A DNA stretch of 13,394 nucleotides from JBBQHX01 sp038324385 (GTDB taxonomy: Bacteria; Gemmatimonadota; Gemmatimonadetes; Gemmatimonadales; Gemmatimonadaceae): NCBI GenBank assembly GCA_038324385.1, contig JBBQHX010000083.1, forward strand, positions 1 through 13,394. Direction: 5' to 3'. Both the position numbers and the translations under genes were made by a program. Shown piece after piece: positions 1 to 6,548 of the stretch (position 1 is its first letter; every line of letters begins with the position of its first letter). The notes beneath the pieces were generated by a model. The model ran no database searches. It saw only the letters and a list, made by a program, of their open reading frames with translations, and was not told where the DNA came from.

Positions 1-45
1 CCAAGCGATCCTCGCGGTCCCACCACATCCTAAGCGACCTTCGAC

Positions 46-519
46 ATGCGCCAGACCAGCCGCCCCGATCCCGTCGAGTTCGACGACCTGACCGTTCGCC
101 CCACCGGACGCGCCGTGAAGGCGCGTCGGCTGCGACAGTCCGGGCGCGCGTCCGCGAAGCGATCGGTGCTCGATACGCTGCGCCAGTTGCCGGCCTACCT
201 GCGCCTGCTCACCGGGCTGGCCACCGACGGCCGCGTGGCGCGACTGGACAAGCTCCTCGTCCTCGGCGCGATCGCCTACGTCGTCGCGCCGATCGACCTG
301 ATCCCCGACTTCATTCCCTTCCTGGGACAGGTGGACGACGTCTTCGTTCTGATGACGTCGCTGCAGCGTCTGATCAGCCGCGCCGGCCGCGACGTGCTGA
401 TGGATCACTGGACGGGCGATCCGGCGGAGCTCTCGGACCTCAACCTCGGCCGGACGGTCGCCGCCGCGGCGGTGTTCATGCCTCCGTCGATCCGGAAGCG
501 GCTTCGCGGGCGGTCGTAG
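46..519 (+). CDS. DUF1232 / YkvA-family small membrane protein
   Basis: The protein has 157 residues. The family core is clear at about residues 65-101: a basic/hydrophobic entry, then a segment reading AYVVAPIDLIPDFIPFLG, followed by QVDDVFVLM. The 'SPIDLIPDFIPxxGxxDD' signature defines DUF1232 (YkvA family). The hydrophobic stretch at about 68-82 and the one after the motif suggest a short membrane-associated helical protein. The N-terminal 45 residues are polar and Arg-rich, probably cytoplasmic and disordered. The C-terminal tail ends in a basic cluster (IRKRLRGR). The biochemical role of the family is not established. The ATG at 46 is the first in frame and has no good Shine-Dalgarno. 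The nearest downstream gene is guaB, on the same strand after a 162-nt gap; nothing links the two functionally. Family assignment is firm; function is unknown. Confidence 0.88.
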   Translation: MRQTSRPDPVEFDDLTVRPTGRAVKARRLRQSGRASAKRSVLDTLRQLPAYLRLLTGLATDGRVARLDKLLVLGAIAYVVAPIDLIPDFIPFLGQVDDVFVLMTSLQRLISRAGRDVLMDHWTGDPAELSDLNLGRTVAAAAVFMPPSIRKRLRGRS

Positions 520-532
520 GGCGCGCCCGGGC

Positions 533-552
533 GGGCACCGTGCGCCGTGCCC
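533..552 (+). terminator. Possible weak hairpin after the DUF1232 gene
   Basis: Fourteen bases after the stop codon a 6-bp perfect stem (533-538 with 547-552, GGGCAC/GTGCCC) closes an 8-nt loop. There is no U-tract, and hairpins this short are common in GC-rich DNA. It could be a weak terminator or part of the guaB leader. Confidence 0.22.
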
Positions 553-681
553 ACTGGCCACGGTACGACGGTGAGGCTACCTTTTGCCATGGCGACCATC
601 TCCAGTCCGTCCGACCTCCGGCCCGCACGTCCTGACGACCAGGACGGCGGGCCGTCGCGCAACCACACCGGTTCCGCCCGC

Positions 682-2139
682 ATGAGCCGCGTCCGCGAGC
701 AGCACGCGCTGACCTTCGACGACGTGCTGCTCTCCCCGCGGCACTCCACCGTGCACCCCAAGGACGTTGGCACGTCGTCCCGGTTCACGCGCGGCATCAC
801 ACTGAACATCCCTCTCGTGGCGGCGGCGATGGATACCGTCACCGAGAGCGAGATGGCAATCGCGATGGCCCGCGCCGGCGGCATCGGCGTGATCCACAAG
901 AACATGTCGGTGGATCGTCAGGCGGCCGAGGTCGATCGCGTGAAGCGCTCGGAGAGCGGAATGATCATGAACCCGATCACGCTCGCGCCTGACGCGTCGC
1001 TGCGTGAGGCGGTCTCACTGATGCAGCGGTTCAAGATCAGCGGCGTCCCGGTGGTCGACACCGACGGCTTGCTGGTCGGCATCATCACGAATCGCGATCT
1101 GCAGTTCGAGCGCGACGTCGACCGCCCGCTCCGCGACGCGATGACCAGCGAGGGGCTCATCACCGCCGCCGCAGGGACCACGCTCGACGAGGCCGAGGCG
1201 ATCCTCGGCCGCCACCGGATCGAGAAGCTCCCGGTGGTCGACGACGCCGGGCGTCTCAAGGGGCTGATCACCGTCAAGGACATCCACAAGCGGCGGCAGT
1301 TCCCACAGGCGAACAAGGATCGTCACGGCCGCCTGCGGGTGGCGGGCGCGATCGGCGCCGGTGGCGATTACCTGACGCGCGCGCGCGCCCTTGTCGACGC
1401 CGGGATCGACGTCATCATCATCGACACGGCGCACGGCCACAGTGAGGGCGTGCTGGCCGCAACGGCGACGGTGCGTGAGGCATTCCCGGAGATTCAGCTC
1501 GTCGCCGGCAACATCGCGACGCGCGACGGGGCAGCGGCGCTGGTCGAGCGCGGCGTCGACGCGGTCAAGGTCGGGGTGGGGCCGGGGTCGATCTGCACGA
1601 CGCGTGTGGTGACGGGCGTCGGCGTGCCGCAACTCACGGCCATTCTCGACGCGGTCGAGGGTGCGGGCGACGTGCCGGTGATCGCCGACGGCGGCGTGAA
1701 GTATTCGGGCGACATCGTCAAGGCGCTGGCCGCCGGCGCGTCGAGCGTGATGATGGGGTCGATGCTCGCCGGCACCGAGGAGAGCCCGGGCGAGTCGCTG
1801 CTCATGGAGGGCCGCCGCTTCAAGATGATCCGCGGCATGGGCAGCCTGAGCGCGATGCAGGACGGCAGCGCCGACCGCTATTTCCAGGAAGGCGAGATGT
1901 CGGCCAAGAAGCTCGTGCCCGAAGGCATCGAGGGGCGCGTGCCGTACAAGGGCCCCGTCAGCGACGTGATCTTCCAGATGGTCGGCGGACTGCGCAGCGG
2001 CATGGGGTATGTCGGCTGCAGCTCGATCGAGGAGCTGCGCACGGCGACGGAGTTCGTCCGCATCACGCCGGCGGGGCTGCGTGAGTCGCACCCGCACGAC
2101 GTAACGATCACGCGCGAGGCGCCCAACTACTCGGCGTGA
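682..2139 (+). CDS. guaB: Inosine-5'-monophosphate dehydrogenase (IMPDH)
   Basis: Oxidises IMP to XMP with NAD+, the committed step of guanine nucleotide synthesis, in the cytoplasm as a tetramer/octamer. From the ATG at 682 the protein is 485 residues, the usual bacterial length. The start reads SRVREQHALTFDDVLLSPRH, typical of the family. Two CBS domains interrupt the barrel at about residues 94-150 and 154-205. The catalytic loop GVGPGSICTTR places the nucleophile Cys at residue 305, the same number as in E. coli GuaB, which supports this start. The mobile-flap Arg-Tyr dyad is at 399-400 (DRYFQ), and the flap continues as EGIEGRVPYKG. In-frame GTG 547 and ATG 589 would add a 45- or 31-residue polar, Pro/Gly/Arg-rich extension unlike the family, so I reject them. 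No clear Shine-Dalgarno precedes 682. A strong hairpin follows the gene. Identity is very secure; the start is less so. Confidence 0.97.
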   Translation: MSRVREQHALTFDDVLLSPRHSTVHPKDVGTSSRFTRGITLNIPLVAAAMDTVTESEMAIAMARAGGIGVIHKNMSVDRQAAEVDRVKRSESGMIMNPITLAPDASLREAVSLMQRFKISGVPVVDTDGLLVGIITNRDLQFERDVDRPLRDAMTSEGLITAAAGTTLDEAEAILGRHRIEKLPVVDDAGRLKGLITVKDIHKRRQFPQANKDRHGRLRVAGAIGAGGDYLTRARALVDAGIDVIIIDTAHGHSEGVLAATATVREAFPEIQLVAGNIATRDGAAALVERGVDAVKVGVGPGSICTTRVVTGVGVPQLTAILDAVEGAGDVPVIADGGVKYSGDIVKALAAGASSVMMGSMLAGTEESPGESLLMEGRRFKMIRGMGSLSAMQDGSADRYFQEGEMSAKKLVPEGIEGRVPYKGPVSDVIFQMVGGLRSGMGYVGCSSIEELRTATEFVRITPAGLRESHPHDVTITREAPNYSA

Positions 2140-2146
2140 CCCCCTG

Positions 2147-2178
2147 CGCGCCGTTGCCTAACTGAGGGTAGCGGCGCG
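2147..2178 (+). terminator. Strong stem-loop 8 nt after guaB, likely terminator
   Basis: Bases 2147-2159 pair with 2166-2178. Seven perfect GC pairs (CGCGCCG/CGGCGCG) continue into UG, UA, GU, CG, CG and UG pairs, giving a 13-bp stem around the 6-nt loop AACTGA. It starts 8 nt after the guaB stop. The downstream bases (AGATTCGTTCGG) are not a proper U-tract, so termination may be partial, or the hairpin may act as a 3'-end stabiliser. The position and uninterrupted stem make it more than chance structure. Confidence 0.55.
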
Positions 2179-2267
2179 AGATTCGTTCGGCACTCTGGCC
2201 CGGCGCGACTGGATATCCCGGCAGCCGCACGCTATCGTCTGTCGGCTGTCCCCGTCACCTCATTGCC

Positions 2268-3320
2268 ATGTCTGCCGACTCGCTCCTCGCCGTCCCTCCC
2301 GCGCGCCGCACGGCGATCATGACGCTCGCCGCCGCACTGCGGCCCGGGTTTCGGATCGCCCTTTCGACGCACATCAATTCCGATGGGGATGGATGCGGCT
2401 CCGAGGCGGCGCTCGCGCGGCTGCTGCAGCAGATGGGCATGACGGTGTTCATCGTCAATCCGACGCCGTGGCCCTCGATGTTCGAGTTCCTGCTCGGCGA
2501 CGACGTGCGAGACCGTAGCAGCGAAGGGGAGCGGGCCCTCGCCGATGCCGACGCGCTGATCGTACTCGACATCAGCGACGTGCGGCGCCTCGGCCATCTC
2601 ACCGAAGCCGTGCGGCGCCTGACGATCCCGCGGCTCGTGATCGACCACCATGTGCCGGCCGACGAGCCGCCGGGCGAGTTCGTGCTCGCCGACACCAGCG
2701 CCTGCGCCACGGCCGAACTGGTCTTCGACGTCGCCGAGACGCTCGGCCTGACGATCACCGCGCCGATCGCGACGGCGCTCTACGCGGCCATTCTGACCGA
2801 TACCGGCGGCTTCCGGTTCAGCAACACGACGCCGCGCGCCCACGCCATCGCCGCACGGCTGCTGCACGCGGGCGTCGACCCGGAATCGATGTACCGGCGG
2901 ATCTATGCGTCGGTCACCGTGGGTCGGCTGCACCTACTGCGAGAGGCGTTGCAGACGCTCGAAGTGGACGCCGAGCGGGGGTTGGCCTGGCTCTCCGTCC
3001 CGGCGGGGGCGCTGGAGCGGTACGACCTCAAGTCCGAGGACCTCGACGGACTGGTCGAGCACCCGCGTTCGATCGCCGGGACGCGGCTGGCGCTTTTTTT
3101 CCGCGACCTCGGCCATGGGAAGGTGAAGGTGTCCTTCCGCTCGACCGGGTCGGTCGACGTGAACGTACTGGCGCGCGAGTTCGCCGGCGGCGGCCACGCC
3201 AAGGCTGCTGGCGCCCTTATCACGGGGTCGCTGGCCGACGTCCAGCGGCAGGTGCTTGCCACCTCGCGCGCGTACGTCGCCTCGCTCGACGCGGCCCCCG
3301 CGGAGCCCATCAGCGCGTAG
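2268..3320 (+). CDS. nrnA: DHH/DHHA1 phosphoesterase, NrnA-type (nanoRNase / pAp phosphatase)
   Basis: A 350-residue DHH-superfamily phosphoesterase. NrnA proteins degrade 2-5-nt RNA 'nanoRNAs' and dephosphorylate pAp with a two-metal (Mn2+) site; some relatives cleave linear cyclic-dinucleotide products. Visible motifs: STHINSDGDGCGSE (His35, Asp39, Asp41), LIVLDISD (Asp101), the name-giving IDHH (Asp126-His127-His128), and ALYAAILTDTGGFRFSN (Asp178). The C-terminal DHHA1 substrate-binding domain has GGGHAKAAGA, with the GGGH at 307-310. All expected metal ligands are present, so it should be active. Length slightly exceeds the usual 310-340 because of a polar N-terminus and an Ala/Pro-rich tail. 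The ATG at 2268 lacks a recognisable Shine-Dalgarno, but no alternative start fits better. It lies between two terminator-like hairpins, so it is probably its own transcription unit. The substrate within the family cannot be decided from sequence alone. Confidence 0.9.
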   Translation: MSADSLLAVPPARRTAIMTLAAALRPGFRIALSTHINSDGDGCGSEAALARLLQQMGMTVFIVNPTPWPSMFEFLLGDDVRDRSSEGERALADADALIVLDISDVRRLGHLTEAVRRLTIPRLVIDHHVPADEPPGEFVLADTSACATAELVFDVAETLGLTITAPIATALYAAILTDTGGFRFSNTTPRAHAIAARLLHAGVDPESMYRRIYASVTVGRLHLLREALQTLEVDAERGLAWLSVPAGALERYDLKSEDLDGLVEHPRSIAGTRLALFFRDLGHGKVKVSFRSTGSVDVNVLAREFAGGGHAKAAGALITGSLADVQRQVLATSRAYVASLDAAPAEPISA

Positions 3321-3335
3321 TCCACTCGGGTCCGG

Positions 3336-3353
3336 GGGCCGGACGGCCGGCCC
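3336..3353 (+). terminator. GC-rich hairpin after the DHH phosphoesterase gene
   Basis: A 7-bp perfect stem GGGCCGG (3336-3342) / CCGGCCC (3347-3353) encloses the tetraloop ACGG, 15 nt past the stop codon. There is no U-run after it, so it is terminator-like rather than a canonical intrinsic terminator. It separates the phosphoesterase gene from the efflux operon promoter region. Confidence 0.4.
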
Positions 3354-3496
3354 AGCCCGTCGGCAACCCTGGTCGCGCCAGCGGTGTCCAACCCGGCATT
3401 CGGTCACCCCTGACACTCCCGGCGCGATCGTGCCGTAGAGTCGTCCAGGCGGCGGCCGAGCGGTCACGCGTCAGGCCGATGTAATGGAATCTTAAG

Positions 3497-3526
3497 TTGG
3501 CGGGGGTCGCACCCTCGGCGCATATT
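3497..3526 (+). promoter_or_regulatory. Candidate sigma70-like promoter for the efflux operon
   Basis: Within the 253-nt gap 3321-3573 there is a locally AT-richer patch (TGGAATCTTAAG, about 3485-3496) just upstream of TTGGCG (3497-3502), then an 18-nt spacer and CATATT (3521-3526). The boxes match the -35 and -10 consensus at 4/6 positions each. It would start transcription near 3533, about 40 nt before the adaptor ATG. The match is imperfect and unproven. No operator palindrome or regulator gene was found nearby. Confidence 0.3.
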
Positions 3527-3563
3527 GGCGATTCGTCGCCGGCACTGCCCCTGTCCCACCATC

Positions 3564-3569
3564 GTGAGG
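3564..3569 (+). promoter_or_regulatory. Ribosome binding site of the adaptor gene
   Basis: GTGAGG lies 4 nt before the ATG at 3574. It is a partial Shine-Dalgarno match with short spacing, but it stands out in a region where most starts lack one, and it supports the chosen start. Confidence 0.4.
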
Positions 3570-3573
3570 CACG

Positions 3574-4740
3574 ATGCGCGTTCCCAGACGTCTGCTTGGT
3601 GTGGTGGTTGGAATTGTCGCGGTGGTCGTGCTTGCGGCCGCGACGTACGCGCGGATCCGTGATCGCGAGGCGGCCGACAGCGATGGGGCGCGTCAGGTGG
3701 CCGCCGGCGACTCGGCCAGCACGCTCCAGCCGGGCATGGAGATCCCCGTCGAGGGGGAGCCGGTGGTGCAGGGGACGATGCTCCTCTCGGTGACGGCCTC
3801 GGGGCAGGCGGTGGCCAGCCGCCAGACGCGGCTCCTCGCCCAGGTCGAGGGGCGGGTGCGCGAGCTGCCGGTGCGGGAGAACGGCTCGGTGTCGCCGGGC
3901 CAGCTCGTGCTCGCGATCGACACGGACGACTACCGCATTCAGCTCGAACAGGCCAGGCTCACGCTCCAGCAGCGGGAGGCCACGTTCCGCGAGACGACGC
4001 TGTTCGACGATCGGATCACCGATTCCACGTTGCGCGCCGACCGCGCGCGGGCCGCTCGGATCAAGAGCGGCGTCGATGGCGCGCGGCTGGACGTCGAGCG
4101 GGCCGAGTTGAACCTCCGCCGGGCGCGACTCACCGCGCCGTTCGCCGGGCTGATCGCCGATCTCAAGGTCGTACCTGGTCAGCTCGTGCGGCAGGGCGAC
4201 GAGATCGCGTCGCTCGTCGACGTCGATCCGATCCATGTCGAAGTGCGAGTGCTCGAAGGGGATGTCGGCGCGCTGCGCACGGGTGGGTTTGGCCGGGTGA
4301 CCTTCGCCGCCTATCCGGAGGAGGAGTTCCGGGGCGTCGTCGAGTCGGTGAATCCGGTGGTCGACGAGGCGACACGCACGGCGCGCGTACTGCTGCGCGT
4401 CCCCAATCCGGGGCGCCGGATCCTTCCCGGGATGTACGCGCAGGTGTCGCTCGACGCCCGGTCGTACGAGGATCGCGTGATGGTACCGCGGTCGGCCGTG
4501 CTGGAACGCGACCGCGATCGCCGCAAGCTCGTCTTCGTCCTCGAGAACGGCACCGCGAAGTGGAACTACGTCTCGACGGGGCTGGAGAACGACACCCACA
4601 TCGAGATCGTGCCGAACGAGGAGAACGATCCGATCGTTGCCGGACAGATCGTGCTCACGAAGGGCCACTACACGCTCATTCACGGCGCCCCCGTCCGACT
4701 CGTGGAGAACGCGCGAGTCGAGGGTGGACGGCCACGCTGA
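3574..4740 (+). CDS. RND efflux periplasmic adaptor subunit (HlyD/AcrA membrane-fusion family)
   Basis: A 388-residue protein linking an inner-membrane RND permease to a TolC-type channel in the periplasm. Residues 1-6 are basic (MRVPRR), followed by one hydrophobic segment at 7-25 that serves as signal anchor or signal peptide; there is no lipobox Cys, so it is not an AcrA-style lipoprotein. The barrel-sandwich/lipoyl half-motif is at about 84-118 (LLAQVEGRVRELPVRENGSV). A helical hairpin spans about 118-185, rich in Arg, Glu, Leu and Gln. The second lipoyl half is at about 186-215 (LTAPFAGLIADLKVVPGQLV). The beta-barrel domain follows at about 219-293, with the conserved ending LPGMYAQVSL. 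The membrane-proximal domain starts at VPRSAVL (304-310). The hairpin is short, as in many non-enteric adaptors. The next gene, a TolC-like channel, begins 20 nt downstream and the permease follows, so the pump is encoded as a set. Substrate is unknown. Confidence 0.93.
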   Translation: MRVPRRLLGVVVGIVAVVVLAAATYARIRDREAADSDGARQVAAGDSASTLQPGMEIPVEGEPVVQGTMLLSVTASGQAVASRQTRLLAQVEGRVRELPVRENGSVSPGQLVLAIDTDDYRIQLEQARLTLQQREATFRETTLFDDRITDSTLRADRARAARIKSGVDGARLDVERAELNLRRARLTAPFAGLIADLKVVPGQLVRQGDEIASLVDVDPIHVEVRVLEGDVGALRTGGFGRVTFAAYPEEEFRGVVESVNPVVDEATRTARVLLRVPNPGRRILPGMYAQVSLDARSYEDRVMVPRSAVLERDRDRRKLVFVLENGTAKWNYVSTGLENDTHIEIVPNEENDPIVAGQIVLTKGHYTLIHGAPVRLVENARVEGGRPR

Positions 4741-4750
4741 TTCACCGCCC

Positions 4751-4755
4751 GGGAG
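4751..4755 (+). promoter_or_regulatory. Ribosome binding site deciding the TolC-like gene start
   Basis: GGGAG ends 5 nt before the ATG at 4761, in the 20-nt gap after the adaptor stop. It supports 4761 over the in-frame upstream start at 4560, which lies inside the adaptor gene. Confidence 0.5.
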
Positions 4756-4760
4756 CCGTC

Positions 4761-6191
4761 ATGTTCAGCCTGTTCGCGCCGCGTGCGCGGCGCCGTGTTG
4801 GCGCGCTCACCGCGTCGCCGTTCACGGCGTCGCCGTTCGTCGCCCTGCTGCTCGCTGCACTGGTGCTGGCGCCGACGGCGGTTGCCGGGCAACAACCGGT
4901 TCCGCCCGTGGCGCTGCCGGAGCGGGTGAGTCTCGCCGAGGCGCTCACGATCGCCGAACGACAGAATCCCGGCTTTCGCCAGGTGCTCAACGACGAGGAG
5001 CTGGAGGATGCCCGCGTCAGGCGGCAGCGGGCCGAGTATCTGCCGAGCCTGTCGGCATCGGTGTCGTCGAACGCGGGTGGGAGCCGCGTCTACACCGGCA
5101 CGGACAACTTCGGCAATCCCGTTCGCCTCGACAACCCGCTGTCGTTCCAGAACAGCGGCAGCACGCAGTCGATCGGCGCCTCGATGAATCTGTTCGACTT
5201 CGGCCGGCGTGAGGCAAACCTCGGCCAGGCGCGGGCGAACCGTCGGGCGACGCTGGCCACGATCGAGCAGCGCCGCCTGCAGTTGCGCACGGAGGTCACC
5301 CGCAACTACTACCAGGCGCTGCGCACCGAAGCGGCCATCGCGATCGCCGAGCGGCAGTTGGCCGCGGCCCGCGACCAGCTCACGCTGACCGACCGCAAGT
5401 TCCGCGTCGCCACCGCCACGCGCGAGGACGTTCTTGGCGCCCGGCAGCAGGTCGCCACGTCGGAGGGAAGTCTCGTGCAGGCGCGCGGAGAGGCGCGAAA
5501 GGCGCGCCTGCTGCTGGCCGAGCAGATCGGCGTCGAGGTCACCGACGATTTTGCGCTCGCCGACACCATCCCTGACTTCGCCGCCGTCCGCATCGGCGTC
5601 GACTCGCTGGTCGGCCTCGCCCTCCGCGTGAACCCGGAGATCCTCGCCGCCGACGCCCGCGTCGCCTCAGCCGATCGTGGCGTGCGTGTGGCGCGCACCG
5701 GTTACCTCCCGGCGATCAACCTCGGCGCCAGCTTCGGACGCAGTATGAACTCACGCGGCCGGGACGCCTTCCTCCGCGTCGATCCGGTGGATCAGAACTA
5801 CGGGATGAGCCTCTCCTTCAACGTCCCGCTATTCGACCGACTCCAAACGGCGACCACGAGCGCCCAGGCGCGCATCCAGCGTGACGATCAGCGTCAGGCC
5901 TACCGCGCGCAGCGGCTCAGCGTCGAACGGCAGGTCCGCTCGCTCGCCATCGATCTCGAGAACGCACAGGAACGGCTGCTTCGGACGCGTGAGGCAGTCG
6001 CCTTCGGCCGCGAGCGGCTCGAGCTCGCCGAACAGAGCTTCCAGTCGGGCATCCTGAACTTCGATCAGTACCAACTCGTCCTCGACCGCCTCGTCAGCGC
6101 CGAACGCGACGAGCTGGATGCCCGGGTCACGCTGGCCACCGCGGTGGTGAATCTGGAGCAGGTGGTTGGGACGACGATCCTGACGCCGTGA
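4761..6191 (+). CDS. TolC-family outer membrane efflux channel
   Basis: From ATG 4761 the protein is 476 residues, normal for the outer membrane efflux protein family. The frame is open back to 4560, but that part overlaps the adaptor and is not signal-like. From 4761 there is a basic n-region (RARRR, 8-12), a hydrophobic core (about 26-38) and a cleavage site near AVA-GQQ (about 42/43). A short duplicated TASPF lies inside the signal peptide. Two OEP repeats are visible. The first runs from VSLAEALTIAERQNPGF through AEYLPSLSASVSSNAGG and FDFGRREANLGQARAN. The second runs from VGLALRVNPEILAADARVASAD through TGYLPAINLGASFG, NVPLFDRLQTA and a long helix ending LATAVVNLEQVVG. It should form a trimeric outer-membrane barrel with a periplasmic helical tunnel. 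There is no lipobox Cys, so unlike OprM it is not lipidated. It forms a pump set with the preceding adaptor and the later permease, separated from the latter by a repeat element. Confidence 0.93.
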   Translation: MFSLFAPRARRRVGALTASPFTASPFVALLLAALVLAPTAVAGQQPVPPVALPERVSLAEALTIAERQNPGFRQVLNDEELEDARVRRQRAEYLPSLSASVSSNAGGSRVYTGTDNFGNPVRLDNPLSFQNSGSTQSIGASMNLFDFGRREANLGQARANRRATLATIEQRRLQLRTEVTRNYYQALRTEAAIAIAERQLAAARDQLTLTDRKFRVATATREDVLGARQQVATSEGSLVQARGEARKARLLLAEQIGVEVTDDFALADTIPDFAAVRIGVDSLVGLALRVNPEILAADARVASADRGVRVARTGYLPAINLGASFGRSMNSRGRDAFLRVDPVDQNYGMSLSFNVPLFDRLQTATTSAQARIQRDDQRQAYRAQRLSVERQVRSLAIDLENAQERLLRTREAVAFGRERLELAEQSFQSGILNFDQYQLVLDRLVSAERDELDARVTLATAVVNLEQVVGTTILTP

Positions 6192-6200
6192 TTTGCAGAC

Positions 6201-6256
<56 letters not shown>

Positions 6257-6266
6257 GCGCGAGGGG

Positions 6267-6383
6267 TTGTCATGGTGCAGCAGCGCCGTTAGGCGCGGGG
6301 GGCAGTTGTCATGGTGCGGCAGCGACGTTCGGCGTGAGGGGCAGCTGTCATCCCGCAGGAGCGCCGACAGGCGCGAGTGGCGG
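6267..6383 (+). repeat. Three 39-bp tandem repeats with an internal hairpin
   Basis: Units 6267-6305, 6306-6344 and 6345-6383 are each exactly 39 nt. They share (T/C)TGTCAT, GCAG or GCGG, then a GCGCC-N4-GGCGC-like core and a G-rich end. The core forms a 5-bp stem with a 4-nt loop in units 1 (loop GTTA) and 3 (loop GACA); unit 2 is diverged (GCGAC-GTTC-GGCGT). An 11-nt fragment at 6256-6266 resembles the end of a further unit. There are no unique spacers, so this is not CRISPR. Unit 3, together with its inverse copy at 6463-6480, has the TGTCATCCCG start known from short dispersed palindromic intergenic repeats in other phyla. Confidence 0.8.
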
Positions 6384-6480
6384 GACGGGCTCGCCCTCGC
6401 CCTCGCCCATAGCGGGCCAATGGGTAGTGAAAGCCTATCCCGACAGTCGGTCGCTCCGTTCCCTCCTGCGGGATGACAGC
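6344..6480. repeat. Nested 18-bp inverted repeat (GCTGTCATCCCGCAGGAG)
   Basis: Bases 6344-6361 and 6463-6480 are perfect inverse complements separated by 101 nt. The left arm begins at the last base of 39-bp unit 2 and overlaps the start of unit 3, so the right arm may be the remnant of a unit in the opposite orientation. Confidence 0.8.
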
Positions 6481-6488
6481 GCTGTTCC

Positions 6489-6513
6489 TTCTGTCTTCTG
6501 TCTTCTGTCTTCT
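6489..6513 (+). repeat. Inverted heptamer array, 3.5 copies (TTCTGTC)
   Basis: TTCTGTC at 6489-6495, 6496-6502 and 6503-6509 plus TTCT at 6510-6513. It is the reverse complement of the left array's GACAGAA unit and ends 35 nt before the permease ATG. Confidence 0.9.
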
Positions 6514-6548
6514 AGCTCCTGCACGTTCATCCCCCTCGCCCGCGCACC

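Noticed and set aside
1..33. Possible last ten codons of an upstream gene ending in TAA at 31-33
   Set aside because: Too short to recognise; any frame can give such a tail.
547..681. N-terminal extension of IMP dehydrogenase from GTG 547 or ATG 589
   Set aside because: Polar, disordered sequence absent from the family; start 682 gives standard length and places catalytic Cys at 305.
520..681. Riboswitch or purine-responsive leader before guaB
   Set aside because: I could not find a guanine/PRPP/ppGpp riboswitch core or a clear promoter; only a weak short hairpin.
1015..2097. 360-codon open frame on the - strand opposite guaB
   Set aside because: Antisense shadow of guaB; strongly biased composition and no motif.
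3310..4683. 457-codon open frame on the - strand opposite the adaptor gene
   Set aside because: Composition is Arg/His/Pro/Asp-rich with no recognisable domain; it mirrors the codon bias of the adaptor, whose domains are clear.
4560..4760. Upstream in-frame extension of the TolC-like gene
   Set aside because: It lies inside the adaptor gene; 4761 has an RBS and gives a proper signal peptide.
6267..6383. CRISPR array
   Set aside because: Units are directly adjacent without unique spacers, and no cas gene is present.
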